64,000 nucleotides of DNA, from positions 62,001-126,000 of the forward strand of contig NZ_QUZZ01000007.1 of NCBI RefSeq assembly GCF_003545695.1. The letters are read 5' to 3'. The stretch's first letter is position 1; every line of letters begins with the position of its first letter. The translations under genes were made by a program, and so were the position numbers. The DNA is from Taibaiella helva. Lineage in GTDB: Bacteria > Bacteroidota > Bacteroidia > Chitinophagales > Chitinophagaceae. The notes beneath the pieces are model-generated. The model was not told where the DNA came from, did no database searches, and saw nothing but the letters and a program-made list of their open reading frames with translations. Shown one piece after another: positions 1-8,578 of this stretch.

Positions 1-2
1 AG

Positions 3-584
3 CTGATCGTGGCCGGCCATCTTAAATACCAGGAACTGTCGCAGAAGCTGGCCGAGATGGACGCCAATCCTGCGGCTTACCAGGATTATGAGATTGCTGA
101 CATGCGGGATTTTGTGAACCGTCTCGACAAGCGCCTGGCCGATATGAAGGTGGTTCGCTTTATTATGCTGCAATCACTGGCCCAGATCAGGGTCGTGCAG
201 AACAACAACACTTCGATCGCCGAAAAAGCACAGTCGATCGTATCGACCACGATCCCCGTATGGAAAAACCAGCTGACGATCGCAGTAGCCCTGCAGCGTC
301 AGAAGGCGAATGTGGAAATGCAGAAGAAGATATCGGAAACCACCAATACCATATTGGAAAAGAACGCCGAGCTGCTGAAGCAGAACAGCATTGAGGTAGC
401 GCGTGAAAATGAGAAGACCGTTGTATCGATCGAAACCCTGAAAAAAACCACAGCATCATTGATCGATACCCTGAATGAAGTAAAGCGCATTCACGAAGAA
501 GGTGCGGAGAACCGTCGCAAGCTGGATACAGAATTGCAGACCCTGGAATCCGAGCTGAAGAAAAACCTGACCCGTACCAATTAA
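3..584 (+). CDS. telA: Toxic anion resistance protein, TelA/KlaA family (N-terminus outside window)
   Basis: The reading frame is open to the left edge, so only the last 193 residues are seen; TelA proteins are usually 330-400 residues, so about half is missing. The visible part is almost entirely helical and charged, with the family's middle block (DMKVVRFIMLQSLAQIRVVQ, then NNNTSIAEKAQSIVSTTIPVW) followed by a long coiled coil rich in Lys, Glu and Asn. TelA proteins are cytoplasmic and are tied genetically to tellurite and other membrane or oxidative stress; their biochemical activity is not established. The gene heads a row of Ter-type genes (vWA, PP2C, kinase, TerC), which supports the call. 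A GTG at position 9 is only an internal codon. Confidence 0.88.
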   Translation: MIVAGHLKYQELSQKLAEMDANPAAYQDYEIADMRDFVNRLDKRLADMKVVRFIMLQSLAQIRVVQNNNTSIAEKAQSIVSTTIPVWKNQLTIAVALQRQKANVEMQKKISETTNTILEKNAELLKQNSIEVARENEKTVVSIETLKKTTASLIDTLNEVKRIHEEGAENRRKLDTELQTLESELKKNLTRTN

Positions 585-594
585 CCGGTTGGTA

Positions 595-700
595 GAGACG
601 CATTGAATGCGTCTCCGAAAATAAAGACGCATTGAATGCGTCTCAGAAAACAAAGACGCATTGAATACGTCTCAGAAAACAAAGACGCATCGCATACGCG
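595..700. repeat. Tandem palindromic 29-bp repeat
   Basis: Four units with a 29-base period (starting at 596, 625, 654 and 683) lie between telA and the next gene. Each unit carries AGACGCATTGAATGCGTCT, a dyad around one central base, followed by a short A-rich spacer. Unit 3 has one change and unit 4 is degenerate. In RNA each unit could fold into a 9-bp hairpin. The stretch is unlike coding DNA and has no unique spacers, so it is not a CRISPR array. It could act in mRNA stability or attenuation between telA and the downstream gene, or be an interspersed genomic repeat. Confidence 0.85.
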
Positions 701-714
701 AATACCGCTAACCG

Positions 715-1677
715 ATGGATGATAACCAGAAGCAGATATTAAGCGAATCCAAAAAGATCATCGTTAAATTACAGATCCTGTCAGCCTTTTTTGAAGATGA
801 TGTAATTTACAAGATCTATGTGCGCAGCCAGGTTATCGAAAAGCTGTTTGAGGCCAATCCAGAGCTGGATATTAATAAGCTGCAGCTGTTTCATTTGCAG
901 TTTACCGAAAGCGTGCTGGAGCTGTTGCGCCGCATCAAGAAAGCCAATGAGAAGAGTGTAAGCCTGATTTTCGATGAGATAGCGCTGAATAAGCAGCTGA
1001 TCACCAAGATATCGGATGCCATGCGCACCGAAGAAAGCTACGAATTTGGCAAGCAGAAGCAGACCCAGAAGATCAACGAATCGCTGGAGCGGCTGTACCG
1101 GAATCTCTCCGACCTGTCGAAAGATTATCCCTTCGGCAAAAATATGCAGCAGTTCGGCGGCCGTTATGCCAAAGACTTCTTTCACGAGATCAGCGAAGAC
1201 CTTTTTTACGAGCTCACCGCGTATGATCCGGAAGAAATCTATCGCAATGGCTATGGCATCATTGAAAAAAAGCTGCTGGGACTGGAATGCCGGCATCAGT
1301 TCAACAATATTTTCTATTGCGGCCTGAAGGCAGGAACCCTGCTGCTCGAGATATACCGCCTGGTAGAGGAAGACGTCTTTTTCAGCTACTATGCCTCCCG
1401 GAATATGTTCCTCAGCTTTCCTTTCGAGAAGATAGCAGATATTGATCCCTCGCAGGCCTTATCCAAGCGCGCGAAAGTAGTGCAGGAGCTGACAGAGAAG
1501 AACCTGAAGCTGGAGCAGCAGGCGGTAAGCACCAAAACGCAGATCCCGGCAGACATCAAAAAGTTGCTGACAGAATATTATGAGAAAGTGAACAGTATGG
1601 ATTTCATGGATTTTATGGACGACTTTGATGTGCAGGCCAATATCCTGAAGACCATGCTGAATACCGAGCGGATGTAG
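715..1677 (+). CDS. Uncharacterised helical protein of the Ter island
   Basis: A 320-residue protein with no signal peptide or membrane segment. I do not recognise a named family. It is rich in charged and aromatic residues, with predicted helices throughout; a segment at about 100-150 (EESYEFGKQKQTQKINESLE and on) looks coiled-coil, and the C-terminus has the odd run MDFMDFMDDFD. It starts at ATG 715 straight after the palindromic repeat and is followed 130 bases later by the first TerY-like gene, all in the same direction. Position between TelA and the TerY proteins suggests a cytoplasmic partner in the same stress response, but this is inferred from context only. Confidence 0.8.
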   Translation: MDDNQKQILSESKKIIVKLQILSAFFEDDVIYKIYVRSQVIEKLFEANPELDINKLQLFHLQFTESVLELLRRIKKANEKSVSLIFDEIALNKQLITKISDAMRTEESYEFGKQKQTQKINESLERLYRNLSDLSKDYPFGKNMQQFGGRYAKDFFHEISEDLFYELTAYDPEEIYRNGYGIIEKKLLGLECRHQFNNIFYCGLKAGTLLLEIYRLVEEDVFFSYYASRNMFLSFPFEKIADIDPSQALSKRAKVVQELTEKNLKLEQQAVSTKTQIPADIKKLLTEYYEKVNSMDFMDFMDDFDVQANILKTMLNTERM

Positions 1678-1683
1678 GCCATA

Positions 1684-1691
1684 TAATTTTG
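1684..1691 (+). promoter_or_regulatory. Candidate -7 box ahead of the TerY genes
   Basis: TAATTTTG fits the Bacteroidota -7 consensus TAnnTTTG. It lies 115 bases before the first TerY-like gene, just after the stop of the preceding gene. No TTG is seen 19-21 bases upstream, so the match is partial. Confidence 0.3.
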
Positions 1692-1806
1692 TTTGCAGAT
1701 GACGCTACCTTAATGACTTCCGTGCTGTCACCAGAACCATTGTATTCCGGGAGACAGATGTGAAAAGGATAAACGACCTTTATAAACCCTGTAAATCGCT
1801 TTAACA

Positions 1807-2445
1807 ATGAGAAGACTACCGGTATACCTGGTGCTCGATACCTCGGGCTCGATGGTTGGCGAACCGATAGAAGCCGTGAAGAACGGCGTGCAGCTGATGA
1901 TCAGCTCGCTGCGACAAAACCCGCAGGCCATCGAAACCGCCTTCATCAGCATCATCACCTTCGACAGCATGGCCCGGCAGCTCGTTCCGCTTACAGAGCT
2001 GGCGGCTTTCCAGATGACCGAGATCAAAGCCAGCGGTACCACGGCCCTGGGCGATGCGCTTAAGGTGCTGAGCCGGTGCATCGATACCGAAGTGGCGAAA
2101 ACCACGCCGGAACAGAAAGGCGACTGGAAGCCTATGGTCTTCATCATGACCGACGGTATTCCCACCGACAACTGGGAAGCCGGCCTGGCCGAATACCGCC
2201 AGCGCAAGACAGCGCTGACCGTGGCCTGCGCCGCAGGCGCCAAAGCCGACACGGCCTCCCTGAAAAAGATCACCGATACCGTGGTGCAGCTCGATACAAC
2301 CGATGCAGCTACCATTTCGCGTTTCTTTACCTGGGTGTCTGCTTCGATAAGCGCAACTTCTACCAAAATTGAAAGCAGCGGCAAGGAAGTGACCGGCTGG
2401 GAAGAATTGCCCCCACCGCCTGCCGAATTGAATATTGTCGTTTAA
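1807..2445 (+). CDS. TerY-like von Willebrand A protein 1
   Basis: A 212-residue protein that is essentially one vWA domain. The metal-binding MIDAS site is complete: DTSGS at residues 11-15, the loop threonine in SGTTALGDAL, and the aspartate in MTDGIPTDN. TerY proteins are cytoplasmic metal-dependent adaptors; comparative genomics links them with a PP2C phosphatase and a kinase (the TerY-P triad) in Ter stress systems, and that pair is encoded just downstream. It lacks the C-terminal zinc ribbon seen in the third copy and ends in a proline-rich tail (PPPPAELNIVV). It is 13 bases from the next paralogue, so co-transcription is likely. Confidence 0.9.
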   Translation: MRRLPVYLVLDTSGSMVGEPIEAVKNGVQLMISSLRQNPQAIETAFISIITFDSMARQLVPLTELAAFQMTEIKASGTTALGDALKVLSRCIDTEVAKTTPEQKGDWKPMVFIMTDGIPTDNWEAGLAEYRQRKTALTVACAAGAKADTASLKKITDTVVQLDTTDAATISRFFTWVSASISATSTKIESSGKEVTGWEELPPPPAELNIVV

Positions 2446-2458
2446 GCCCTGATACGAG

Positions 2459-3094
2459 ATGAGAAGACTACCCGTTTATTTTTTACTGGATACCTCGGGC
2501 TCTATGTTCGGAGAGCCCATACAGGCCCTGAACAATGCCCTGAGCGGTATGATCAATACCTTGCGCAGCGACGCGCAGGCGCTCGATTCGCTCTGGATCA
2601 GCATCGTTACTTTCGACAGGGAAGTACGCGAGCTGGCGCCGCTGACCGAGCTGGTACACTTCCAGTTGCCCGAGATCACCTGTCCGCAAAGCGGCCCGAC
2701 CAATACCGGCAAAGGGCTCGAGCTGATCCACCAGAAGGTGAAAAGCGAAGTACGCAAAGGCAGCGAAAACCAGAAAGGCGACTGGAAACCTTTGTTTTTC
2801 CTGTTTACCGACGGCAAGCCTTCCGATATACAGCTGTACCGCGAAATGCTGCCGAAAATAAAAGCGCTCAATTTTGCCGCTATCGTAGGCTGCGCCGCCG
2901 GCCACCTCGCCGACGATAGCATGCTGAAAGAGCTTACCGATAATGTAGTGCACCTGGATACTGCCGATACGGCTACCTTGAAGCAATTCTTCAAATGGGT
3001 TTCCGATACCATCGAGCAGGGCAATAAAAGCATGGGGACGGTAGAGAGCCTCCCTTTGCCGCCACCACCGGCGGAGGTACACCTTGTTATCTGA
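2459..3094 (+). CDS. TerY-like von Willebrand A protein 2
   Basis: A 211-residue paralogue of the preceding protein, with the same start (MRRLPVYFLLDTSGSM), intact MIDAS residues (DTSGS at 11-15, Thr in the SGPTNTGKGL loop, TDGKPSD), and the same block QKGDWKPLFFLFTDG. Like copy 1 it has no zinc ribbon and ends in PPPPAEVHLVI. The tail is conserved between copies 1 and 2 although the domain bodies have diverged, so it may be a docking element. Tandem duplication of vWA genes is common in Ter islands. The role as adaptor for the kinase/phosphatase pair is inferred from family and neighbourhood. Confidence 0.9.
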   Translation: MRRLPVYFLLDTSGSMFGEPIQALNNALSGMINTLRSDAQALDSLWISIVTFDREVRELAPLTELVHFQLPEITCPQSGPTNTGKGLELIHQKVKSEVRKGSENQKGDWKPLFFLFTDGKPSDIQLYREMLPKIKALNFAAIVGCAAGHLADDSMLKELTDNVVHLDTADTATLKQFFKWVSDTIEQGNKSMGTVESLPLPPPPAEVHLVI

Positions 3095-3248
3095 TCGCCT
3101 GCATTAAAGTGACGTTACTCCCTTTAACACTGTGCGTCGCTTCCCTGCCGGGTGTTGTCATATCCGTATTTGCAGGCATATTTTTATATCGTTACCCTTT
3201 TACCGGGCAGATGCCTTGATTTTCCTATACCCTAATTTGCTCCTTGAT

Positions 3249-4301
3249 ATGAGAAGACTTCCCATCTATTTTTTGATCGACGTTTCCGAATCTATGGTAG
3301 GCGAGCCGGTGCAGCAGGTGGAAGAAGGCCTGTCGCAAATCATCCAGGCCCTGAAGACCGATCCCTATGCTATTGAAACCGTATGGGTATCCATTATCGT
3401 TTTTGCCGGCCAGGCAAAGACCCTGGTGCCCCTGCAGGAGATCGTCAATTTCTATCCGCCGCGTTTCCCTATCGGCTCCGGCACTTCCCTGAGCAAAGGC
3501 CTGGGGCACCTGATGTTTGAGCTGCGCCGCAACCTGGTGAAAACAACCATGGAGCAGAAGGGCGACTGGAAACCGATCGTGTTCCTCTTTACCGATGGTG
3601 TACCCACCGACGATACAGCTGCGGTTATCGACGAATGGAAGACCAGCTGGCAACGGACCGCCAATATGGTGGCAATCTCCTTCGGCGACGAAGCGGATAC
3701 GCAGGTACTGCGCCAGCTGACCGACAATGTGCTGCTTTTTAAGAACACCGATCCTTCCGCCTATAAGCAGTTCTTTAAATGGGTAACGGATTCGATCAAA
3801 ACAAGCAGCGAAAAAATTGAAAGCAACGGGACCGGCTTCGACCTGGCCTCTATCGATGGCGATACGCTTTCCAAAATCGATGTGTCCAAAGCCCCGGCTC
3901 CGGCAAGCTATACCGACAGCAATTACGTGGTGCTGGCCGCAAAATGCCAGAATACGCAACGGCCTTACCTGATGAAATACCGTCGCAGCCTGCAAGCCAC
4001 CGAATTTTCTGGTATGGGGCTTGATACATTGGAATACCGGCTGGTGGGTGCTTTCCAGGTAGACCAGCATTATTTTGAGCTGTCGGACGAAACCGCGGGC
4101 CCCTCGCGTATCAGCAGCGATGAGCTGATCGGTAGTCCTACCTGTCCCTGCTGCGGTAACCAGATCGGCTTTGCCATGTGCTCCTGCGGACAGCTGCATT
4201 GCATCGGCGACGAGCAGGTGAGCACCTGCCCCTGGTGCGGAAGGCAGGGTACTTACGGCATTGGCGAGGGGGGCTTTGATGTTAACCGTACGCAAGGCTA
4301 G
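3249..4301 (+). CDS. TerY-like vWA protein 3 with C-terminal zinc ribbon
   Basis: A 350-residue protein. I chose ATG 3249 because it gives the same N-terminus (MRRLPIYF) as the two paralogues; the frame is open upstream to 3132 but that part looks non-coding. Residues 1-200 are the vWA domain with DVSES at 11-15 and TDGVPTDD. After a linker, residues from about 295 carry a cysteine-rich ribbon (CPCCGNQ, CSCGQLHC, CPWCG), the TerY C-terminal metal-binding domain. This is the canonical TerY architecture, and the gene sits directly before the PP2C and kinase genes as expected for a TerY-P triad. The last bases run close to, or overlap with, the PP2C start. Confidence 0.92.
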   Translation: MRRLPIYFLIDVSESMVGEPVQQVEEGLSQIIQALKTDPYAIETVWVSIIVFAGQAKTLVPLQEIVNFYPPRFPIGSGTSLSKGLGHLMFELRRNLVKTTMEQKGDWKPIVFLFTDGVPTDDTAAVIDEWKTSWQRTANMVAISFGDEADTQVLRQLTDNVLLFKNTDPSAYKQFFKWVTDSIKTSSEKIESNGTGFDLASIDGDTLSKIDVSKAPAPASYTDSNYVVLAAKCQNTQRPYLMKYRRSLQATEFSGMGLDTLEYRLVGAFQVDQHYFELSDETAGPSRISSDELIGSPTCPCCGNQIGFAMCSCGQLHCIGDEQVSTCPWCGRQGTYGIGEGGFDVNRTQG

Positions 4302-4308
4302 GAAGGAA

Positions 4309-5712
4309 ATGGAACCGAAACAATACCTGAAATTGTTCCTGGCTACCCGCAAACCTACCGGTGAAGACAAACAGGCTTTGCTGGAAGAATTTTGCAGCCA
4401 GGAGCAATACCTGGACGCAGCGAGCCGCATATTGGCCCTGCAGGACATGCTTATGAAAGACTTTGAAAAAAAGAACCGTATTGAAGATATAAGGCGGCAG
4501 CAGGTGCTGATTCCAAACGGCACCGTTGGGAAGCCCTACGAAGCGCGTCTGCTGCCCGAACAATATGGCTGGCAGGATATGATCGCATTCCGCCTGGAGG
4601 GGGTGGAGATTACGGGGCTGGTGTACGATCCCGCCAGCGGTCAGCTCTCCGGCATACCGGAACAAGCCGGTGATCATAAGCTGAGCCTGAAATACCAGCT
4701 GGAAGGCGACGGAGCAACCGGTACCTGGCAGGAGCGTCTGCTCACCCTTATTATCAATCCCGATCCGCGCTCCCTGTGGAAAAACCGGCCCTCAGATAAG
4801 GAAGATCCATATTGGAAAGAAGATGAAATAACTATTGCTGAAAAATTAGGAAACAAATATTTAGCTGTATCATCAAAAAGAGGACGTTCCCATGCCAATA
4901 CGGGTGGTTTCCGGGATGATGACTTCGCGTTCCGGTATTTTTCCGAAAATGGATGGAGCATTGTTGCGGTATCTGATGGCGCAGGTAGTGCCCGTTTTGC
5001 ACGGGAGGGCGCACGCCTTGCCTGTAGCGCTGTAGTTGAATTCCTAGGTCAGCAATTAATGGCCGGTGCATTTGCTGAAATGGATACTTTGCTCACAAAT
5101 GCCGGTGCGGCACTCGATGCGGAAGCACAAAAGAAGATCAGTCATATTGTCTACCACCAGTTGGGTGGGGCGGCGCAGCATGCCTTCCGGCAGCTGGAGC
5201 AGCTGGCTACCACATCCGGTGCTTTGCTGAACGATTTTCATGCGACACTGATCTTCACGCTCGTGAAACAATACAGCCAGGGTTATGCGCTGTTATCCTT
5301 CGGTGTAGGTGACTGTCCTATTGCTCTGTTATACAATGATCTGCAATCGGTCAGTTTAATGAATAAAATGGATGTTGGGGAGTTTGGCGGCGGTACGCGT
5401 TTTATTACCCTGCCGGAAATTTTTCAAAGCGATAGCTTTGCAGGGCGTTTCGGGTTCAAGTGGGTGCCCGACTTCAATTACCTGTTCCTGATGACAGATG
5501 GTGTGTATGATCCTAAGTTTGAAGTAGAGGCCAACCTGGAAAAGCCGGAACGCTGGCAGGCTTTCCTGGCCGACCTCAAAGGAAACAATGCCGAAAATAC
5601 TGCTGTGGCGCTGAAACCTGGTAATGCAGATCTGCCGGCGCAACTATCGGCCTGGATGGATTTCTGGAGTCCCGGGAACCACGACGATCGTACGTTAGCA
5701 ATTTTATTTTGA
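4309..5712 (+). CDS. PP2C-type protein phosphatase of the TerY-P triad
   Basis: A 467-residue cytoplasmic protein. ATG 4309 (MEPKQYLK) is preferred, 7 bases after the vWA stop with AGGAAGG just upstream; ATG 4279 is a longer alternative that would overlap the vWA gene. After a helical N-terminus, residues about 65-145 resemble a small Ig-like fold (IPNGTVGKPYEARL, GQLSGIPEQAGDHKL). The PP2C_2 domain follows: RDDDFAF, AVSDGAGSA with metal-binding Asp223, the late LLSFGVGDCPIALL and MTDGVYDP, and terminal NHDDRTLAILF. It should reverse phosphorylation by the kinase encoded next. Substrates are unknown. The Ig-like insert is less usual in this family. Confidence 0.9.
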   Translation: MEPKQYLKLFLATRKPTGEDKQALLEEFCSQEQYLDAASRILALQDMLMKDFEKKNRIEDIRRQQVLIPNGTVGKPYEARLLPEQYGWQDMIAFRLEGVEITGLVYDPASGQLSGIPEQAGDHKLSLKYQLEGDGATGTWQERLLTLIINPDPRSLWKNRPSDKEDPYWKEDEITIAEKLGNKYLAVSSKRGRSHANTGGFRDDDFAFRYFSENGWSIVAVSDGAGSARFAREGARLACSAVVEFLGQQLMAGAFAEMDTLLTNAGAALDAEAQKKISHIVYHQLGGAAQHAFRQLEQLATTSGALLNDFHATLIFTLVKQYSQGYALLSFGVGDCPIALLYNDLQSVSLMNKMDVGEFGGGTRFITLPEIFQSDSFAGRFGFKWVPDFNYLFLMTDGVYDPKFEVEANLEKPERWQAFLADLKGNNAENTAVALKPGNADLPAQLSAWMDFWSPGNHDDRTLAILF

Positions 5713-5744
5713 TTTAATAATAATTTGGTAAACAAAATGTTATA

Positions 5745-7253
5745 ATGATTACCAAAACTGTTTTTTCGATTATCACCAACGGCCGTACATATCAATATAT
5801 TGATAACGGCGAGCCAATGCGCGGTGGGATGAAAGATGTGTATTTTAGTCCCGACCGCTCTTATGTGGTCGCTTTCTACCGTGATGTGCAGGATCATAAC
5901 TCGCGCGAAAGGTTGATCAAAATTGCGACCCAGTACTACGACAGCTTCTTCAAAAGGGAGGGAGGTGAGTACTATAAAGACCTGTATTCCTGGCCGATAG
6001 ATGTTGTAGAACAAAACCGAAAGCTGGGCATCGTGGTGCCGACTTATAACCGCAATTTTTTCTTTCAGAAAGGTTATGCCGCGAATGATCTGATCAGGGG
6101 TAAGGAAAAGGAAGGTAAATGGTTTGCTTCACCCAAGTTCCGGAACAAGCAATTTCCTTTGCGCCTGGATGATACGGAATTAGGTAATTGGCTGAGCTAC
6201 TTTCAGATATGTGTGAATATTTCAAGAGGGGTTAAGCGTTTGCACGCGGCTGGTCTGGCGCATTCCGACCTTTCCTATAAGAATGTGCTGGTCGACCCGG
6301 TAACCAAGACGGCAGCCATTATTGATATCGACGGCCTGGTTGTTCCCGGGCTTTTTCCACCCGATGTGATCGGGACAGCCGATTTTATTGCTCCTGAAGT
6401 ATTGGCTACCAAGCACCTGGATATCAAAGACCCGAACCGGAAGCTACCCAGCCGGCTGACTGATCTCCATGCGCTGGCGGTAATGATCTATATGTATCTC
6501 CTGTACCGGCACCCTTTAAAAGGAGGAAAGATCCACGATCTGGATACCGAAAAGGATGACCTGCTGGCGATGGGAGAGAAAGCGCTCTTTATCGAGCACC
6601 CGACGGATACTTCAAATCGACCAAAGCAAAATCAGCTCAATCCCAAAGAGTTGCCCTGGACTGACGTGACTAAAATACCGTATACGGTTACCGGTCCTTA
6701 TCTCAAAGCCTTATTTGAAAAAGCCTTTATCGAAGGCCTGCATCAGCCGATGCAGCGGCCAATCGCCAACGAGTGGGAGGAGGCTCTGCTGAAAACAACC
6801 GATCTCATACAGCCCTGCAGCAACCCCGGTTGTCAGCAAAAATGGTACGTATTTGATAACAGCACCCGTCCGAGATGTCCCTTCTGCGGTACGCCGCACC
6901 AGGGTACTTTGCCCGTGCTCGATCTCTATTACCAGTTTAAAGAAGGTGTATGGCGTCCTGAAGACCATCGGCTGATGGTGTACAATAACCAATATCTTTT
7001 TGGCTGGCATGTCAACCGCAACCTTATCCGTAACGAAAAGCTGACACCGGAACAGAAAGTGCCGGTAGGATACTTCACTTTCCACCAGGGCAACTGGGTG
7101 CTCGTCAACCAGAAGCTCGACTCCCTGAAAGATGTTACAGAAGACAAGGAAATTCCTCCCGGCGAAATGGTAGCGCTTACCGACGGGAAGAAGCTACTCC
7201 TTTCCCGCGGGGAAGGCGGTCGCATTGTTGTGGTGACGATTGCCAATAAATAA
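5745..7253 (+). CDS. Protein kinase-like protein with zinc ribbon (TerY-P triad)
   Basis: A 502-residue protein. The kinase fold covers about residues 1-340: a catalytic loop HSDLSYKNVLVD (Asp175) and a metal-binding IDIDGL in place of DFG (Asp196), then TADFIAPEVL, the equivalent of the APE motif. The glycine loop is weak (RGGMKDVYFS). Residues about 357-380 form a zinc ribbon (CSNPGC, CPFCG). The C-terminal 115 residues are beta-rich and look like a divergent FHA-type domain (GNWVLVNQKLDSLKDV, then IPPGEMVALTDGKKLLLS). Kinase, PP2C and TerY vWA together make up the TerY-P triad, a predicted phospho-signalling module. It lies 32 bases after the phosphatase. Confidence 0.9.
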   Translation: MITKTVFSIITNGRTYQYIDNGEPMRGGMKDVYFSPDRSYVVAFYRDVQDHNSRERLIKIATQYYDSFFKREGGEYYKDLYSWPIDVVEQNRKLGIVVPTYNRNFFFQKGYAANDLIRGKEKEGKWFASPKFRNKQFPLRLDDTELGNWLSYFQICVNISRGVKRLHAAGLAHSDLSYKNVLVDPVTKTAAIIDIDGLVVPGLFPPDVIGTADFIAPEVLATKHLDIKDPNRKLPSRLTDLHALAVMIYMYLLYRHPLKGGKIHDLDTEKDDLLAMGEKALFIEHPTDTSNRPKQNQLNPKELPWTDVTKIPYTVTGPYLKALFEKAFIEGLHQPMQRPIANEWEEALLKTTDLIQPCSNPGCQQKWYVFDNSTRPRCPFCGTPHQGTLPVLDLYYQFKEGVWRPEDHRLMVYNNQYLFGWHVNRNLIRNEKLTPEQKVPVGYFTFHQGNWVLVNQKLDSLKDVTEDKEIPPGEMVALTDGKKLLLSRGEGGRIVVVTIANK

Positions 7254-7290
7254 ATTTAATTTGCGTTCTCTCATCTATTAAAAACGAATA

Positions 7291-8331
7291 ATGATCAGTA
7301 AACTTTTGTTAAGTGTCTCTATGTTAAGCCACCCGGGTATCCTTATCGGTTTTGGCGTGCTCGTTCTTATCATGCTGCTGCTGGACCTTGGTGTATTCAA
7401 TAAAAAAAGCCATGCCGTCAGCAACCGCGAAGCCCTGGCCTGGTCCCTGGTGTGGATCTCCCTTTCGATGATCTTCAGCGGCGTGGTGTACCTCGTCTTC
7501 CGCGCAGACTCTCCCGAGATCGCTTTTGAAAAGTTTACCCAGTTCCAGTCGGCCTACTGGATCGAGAAGGCGCTTTCGGTCGACAATCTTTTCGTTTTCA
7601 TCCTGGTGTTCGGCTTCTTTAATGTGCCCAAAGAAGTGCATCATAAGGTGCTCTTCTGGGGTATCATCGGTGCTCTGGTCTTCCGGGCGATCTTCATCTT
7701 TACCGGTGTGGGACTTATCAATGTAACCTACCTGCCGGTGATGAACATCTTCGGTATGCCGGCCAGGATCAATATCGTCCTGCTGATCTTCGGCCTCTTC
7801 CTTATTTATGCCGGCATTAAATCAGCCTTTGCCGGCGAAGACGACGATGAAGAAAAAGATTTTACCAAGAGCCCGGGTGCTAAGCTGGTATACAGGATGT
7901 TTAAAGTGAGCAAGAATTTCGATGGCGATAAATTCTTCACCATCGAGAACGGGATCAAGCTGGCTACGCCGCTGCTGGTGGTTGTGGGGGTGATCGAGTT
8001 TACCGATCTGCTGTTTGCCGTAGATTCCATTCCGGCCATTTTTGCCATCGCCCCCGACGATCCTTTTATCCTGTATACTTCCAATATCTTTGCCATTCTT
8101 GGTTTAAGAGCTTTATATTTCCTGCTGGCCAATTTTATCCATATGTTCCGGTTGCTGAAATACGGATTGGCAGTGATCCTTACTTTTATCGGTGTCAAAA
8201 TGGTGATCGCACCGTTCTTTCATATCTCTTCGCCCTTATCCCTGTCGATCGTAGGCGGCGTGCTCATCCTGGCGGTAGTCGCTTCGCTGGCGATACCCGA
8301 AAAGAAAGAAGCCGGAAAAACAACGGAGTAA
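7291..8331 (+). CDS. terC: TerC-family integral membrane protein
   Basis: A 346-residue membrane protein with about eight hydrophobic segments. The TerC signature is clear: LDLGVFNKK near residue 32, SAYWIEKALSVDNLFVFILVFGFF at about 85-108, and ELFAVDSIPAIFAI-like FTDLLFAVDSIPAIFAIAPD at about 240-260, with the acidic residues in membrane helices typical of the family. An acidic cytoplasmic loop (EDDDEEKDF) sits in the middle. TerC proteins are implicated in metal handling (for example manganese export) and tellurite resistance. It closes the Ter island, 37 bases after the kinase, and is followed by a strong terminator. ATG 7321 is a possible shorter start. Confidence 0.93.
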   Translation: MISKLLLSVSMLSHPGILIGFGVLVLIMLLLDLGVFNKKSHAVSNREALAWSLVWISLSMIFSGVVYLVFRADSPEIAFEKFTQFQSAYWIEKALSVDNLFVFILVFGFFNVPKEVHHKVLFWGIIGALVFRAIFIFTGVGLINVTYLPVMNIFGMPARINIVLLIFGLFLIYAGIKSAFAGEDDDEEKDFTKSPGAKLVYRMFKVSKNFDGDKFFTIENGIKLATPLLVVVGVIEFTDLLFAVDSIPAIFAIAPDDPFILYTSNIFAILGLRALYFLLANFIHMFRLLKYGLAVILTFIGVKMVIAPFFHISSPLSLSIVGGVLILAVVASLAIPEKKEAGKTTE

Positions 8332-8354
8332 GCCGTCGTTTCAACATAAAGCAA

Positions 8355-8390
8355 GCGGCTGTTTGATAGCAAACAGCCGCTTTTTATTTT
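8355..8390 (+). terminator. Rho-independent terminator after terC
   Basis: An 11-bp perfect stem (GCGGCTGTTTG / CAAACAGCCGC) with a 4-base loop, followed by TTTTTATTTT. It ends the Ter island transcript. Confidence 0.92.
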
Positions 8391-8516
8391 GGCGAAGAAA
8401 TTTAGACGCAGAAAGGTCTGGTTATACAAATTAAACCAGTTATGTATACAATGCTGCCTCCGGTTTCATCGGCGTGCCAGTCAACGGGTAGCATCAGATA
8501 CTATCCCGGGAAAATA

Positions 8517-8558
8517 GAAAAAAAAGCTGCCCCTTTCTGTAAGACGAAAAGAGCAGCT
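8517..8558 (-). terminator. Terminator of the GHMP kinase gene
   Basis: Read on the minus strand, AGCTGCTCTTTTC pairs with GAAAGGGGCAGCT (13 pairs including G-U), followed by eight T residues. It lies 20 bases after the stop of the minus-strand kinase gene. Confidence 0.8.
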
Positions 8559-8578
8559 CCTGCAATAGCTGAAATAGA

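Noticed and set aside
595-700. CRISPR-like array
   Set aside because: The spacing sequences between the dyads are themselves repeated, so there are no unique spacers, and no cas genes are present.
3132-3248. Upstream extension of the third vWA gene
   Set aside because: The paralogues start at MRRLP, and the extension lacks protein-like character and would put an unrelated 39-residue leader in front of the MIDAS domain.
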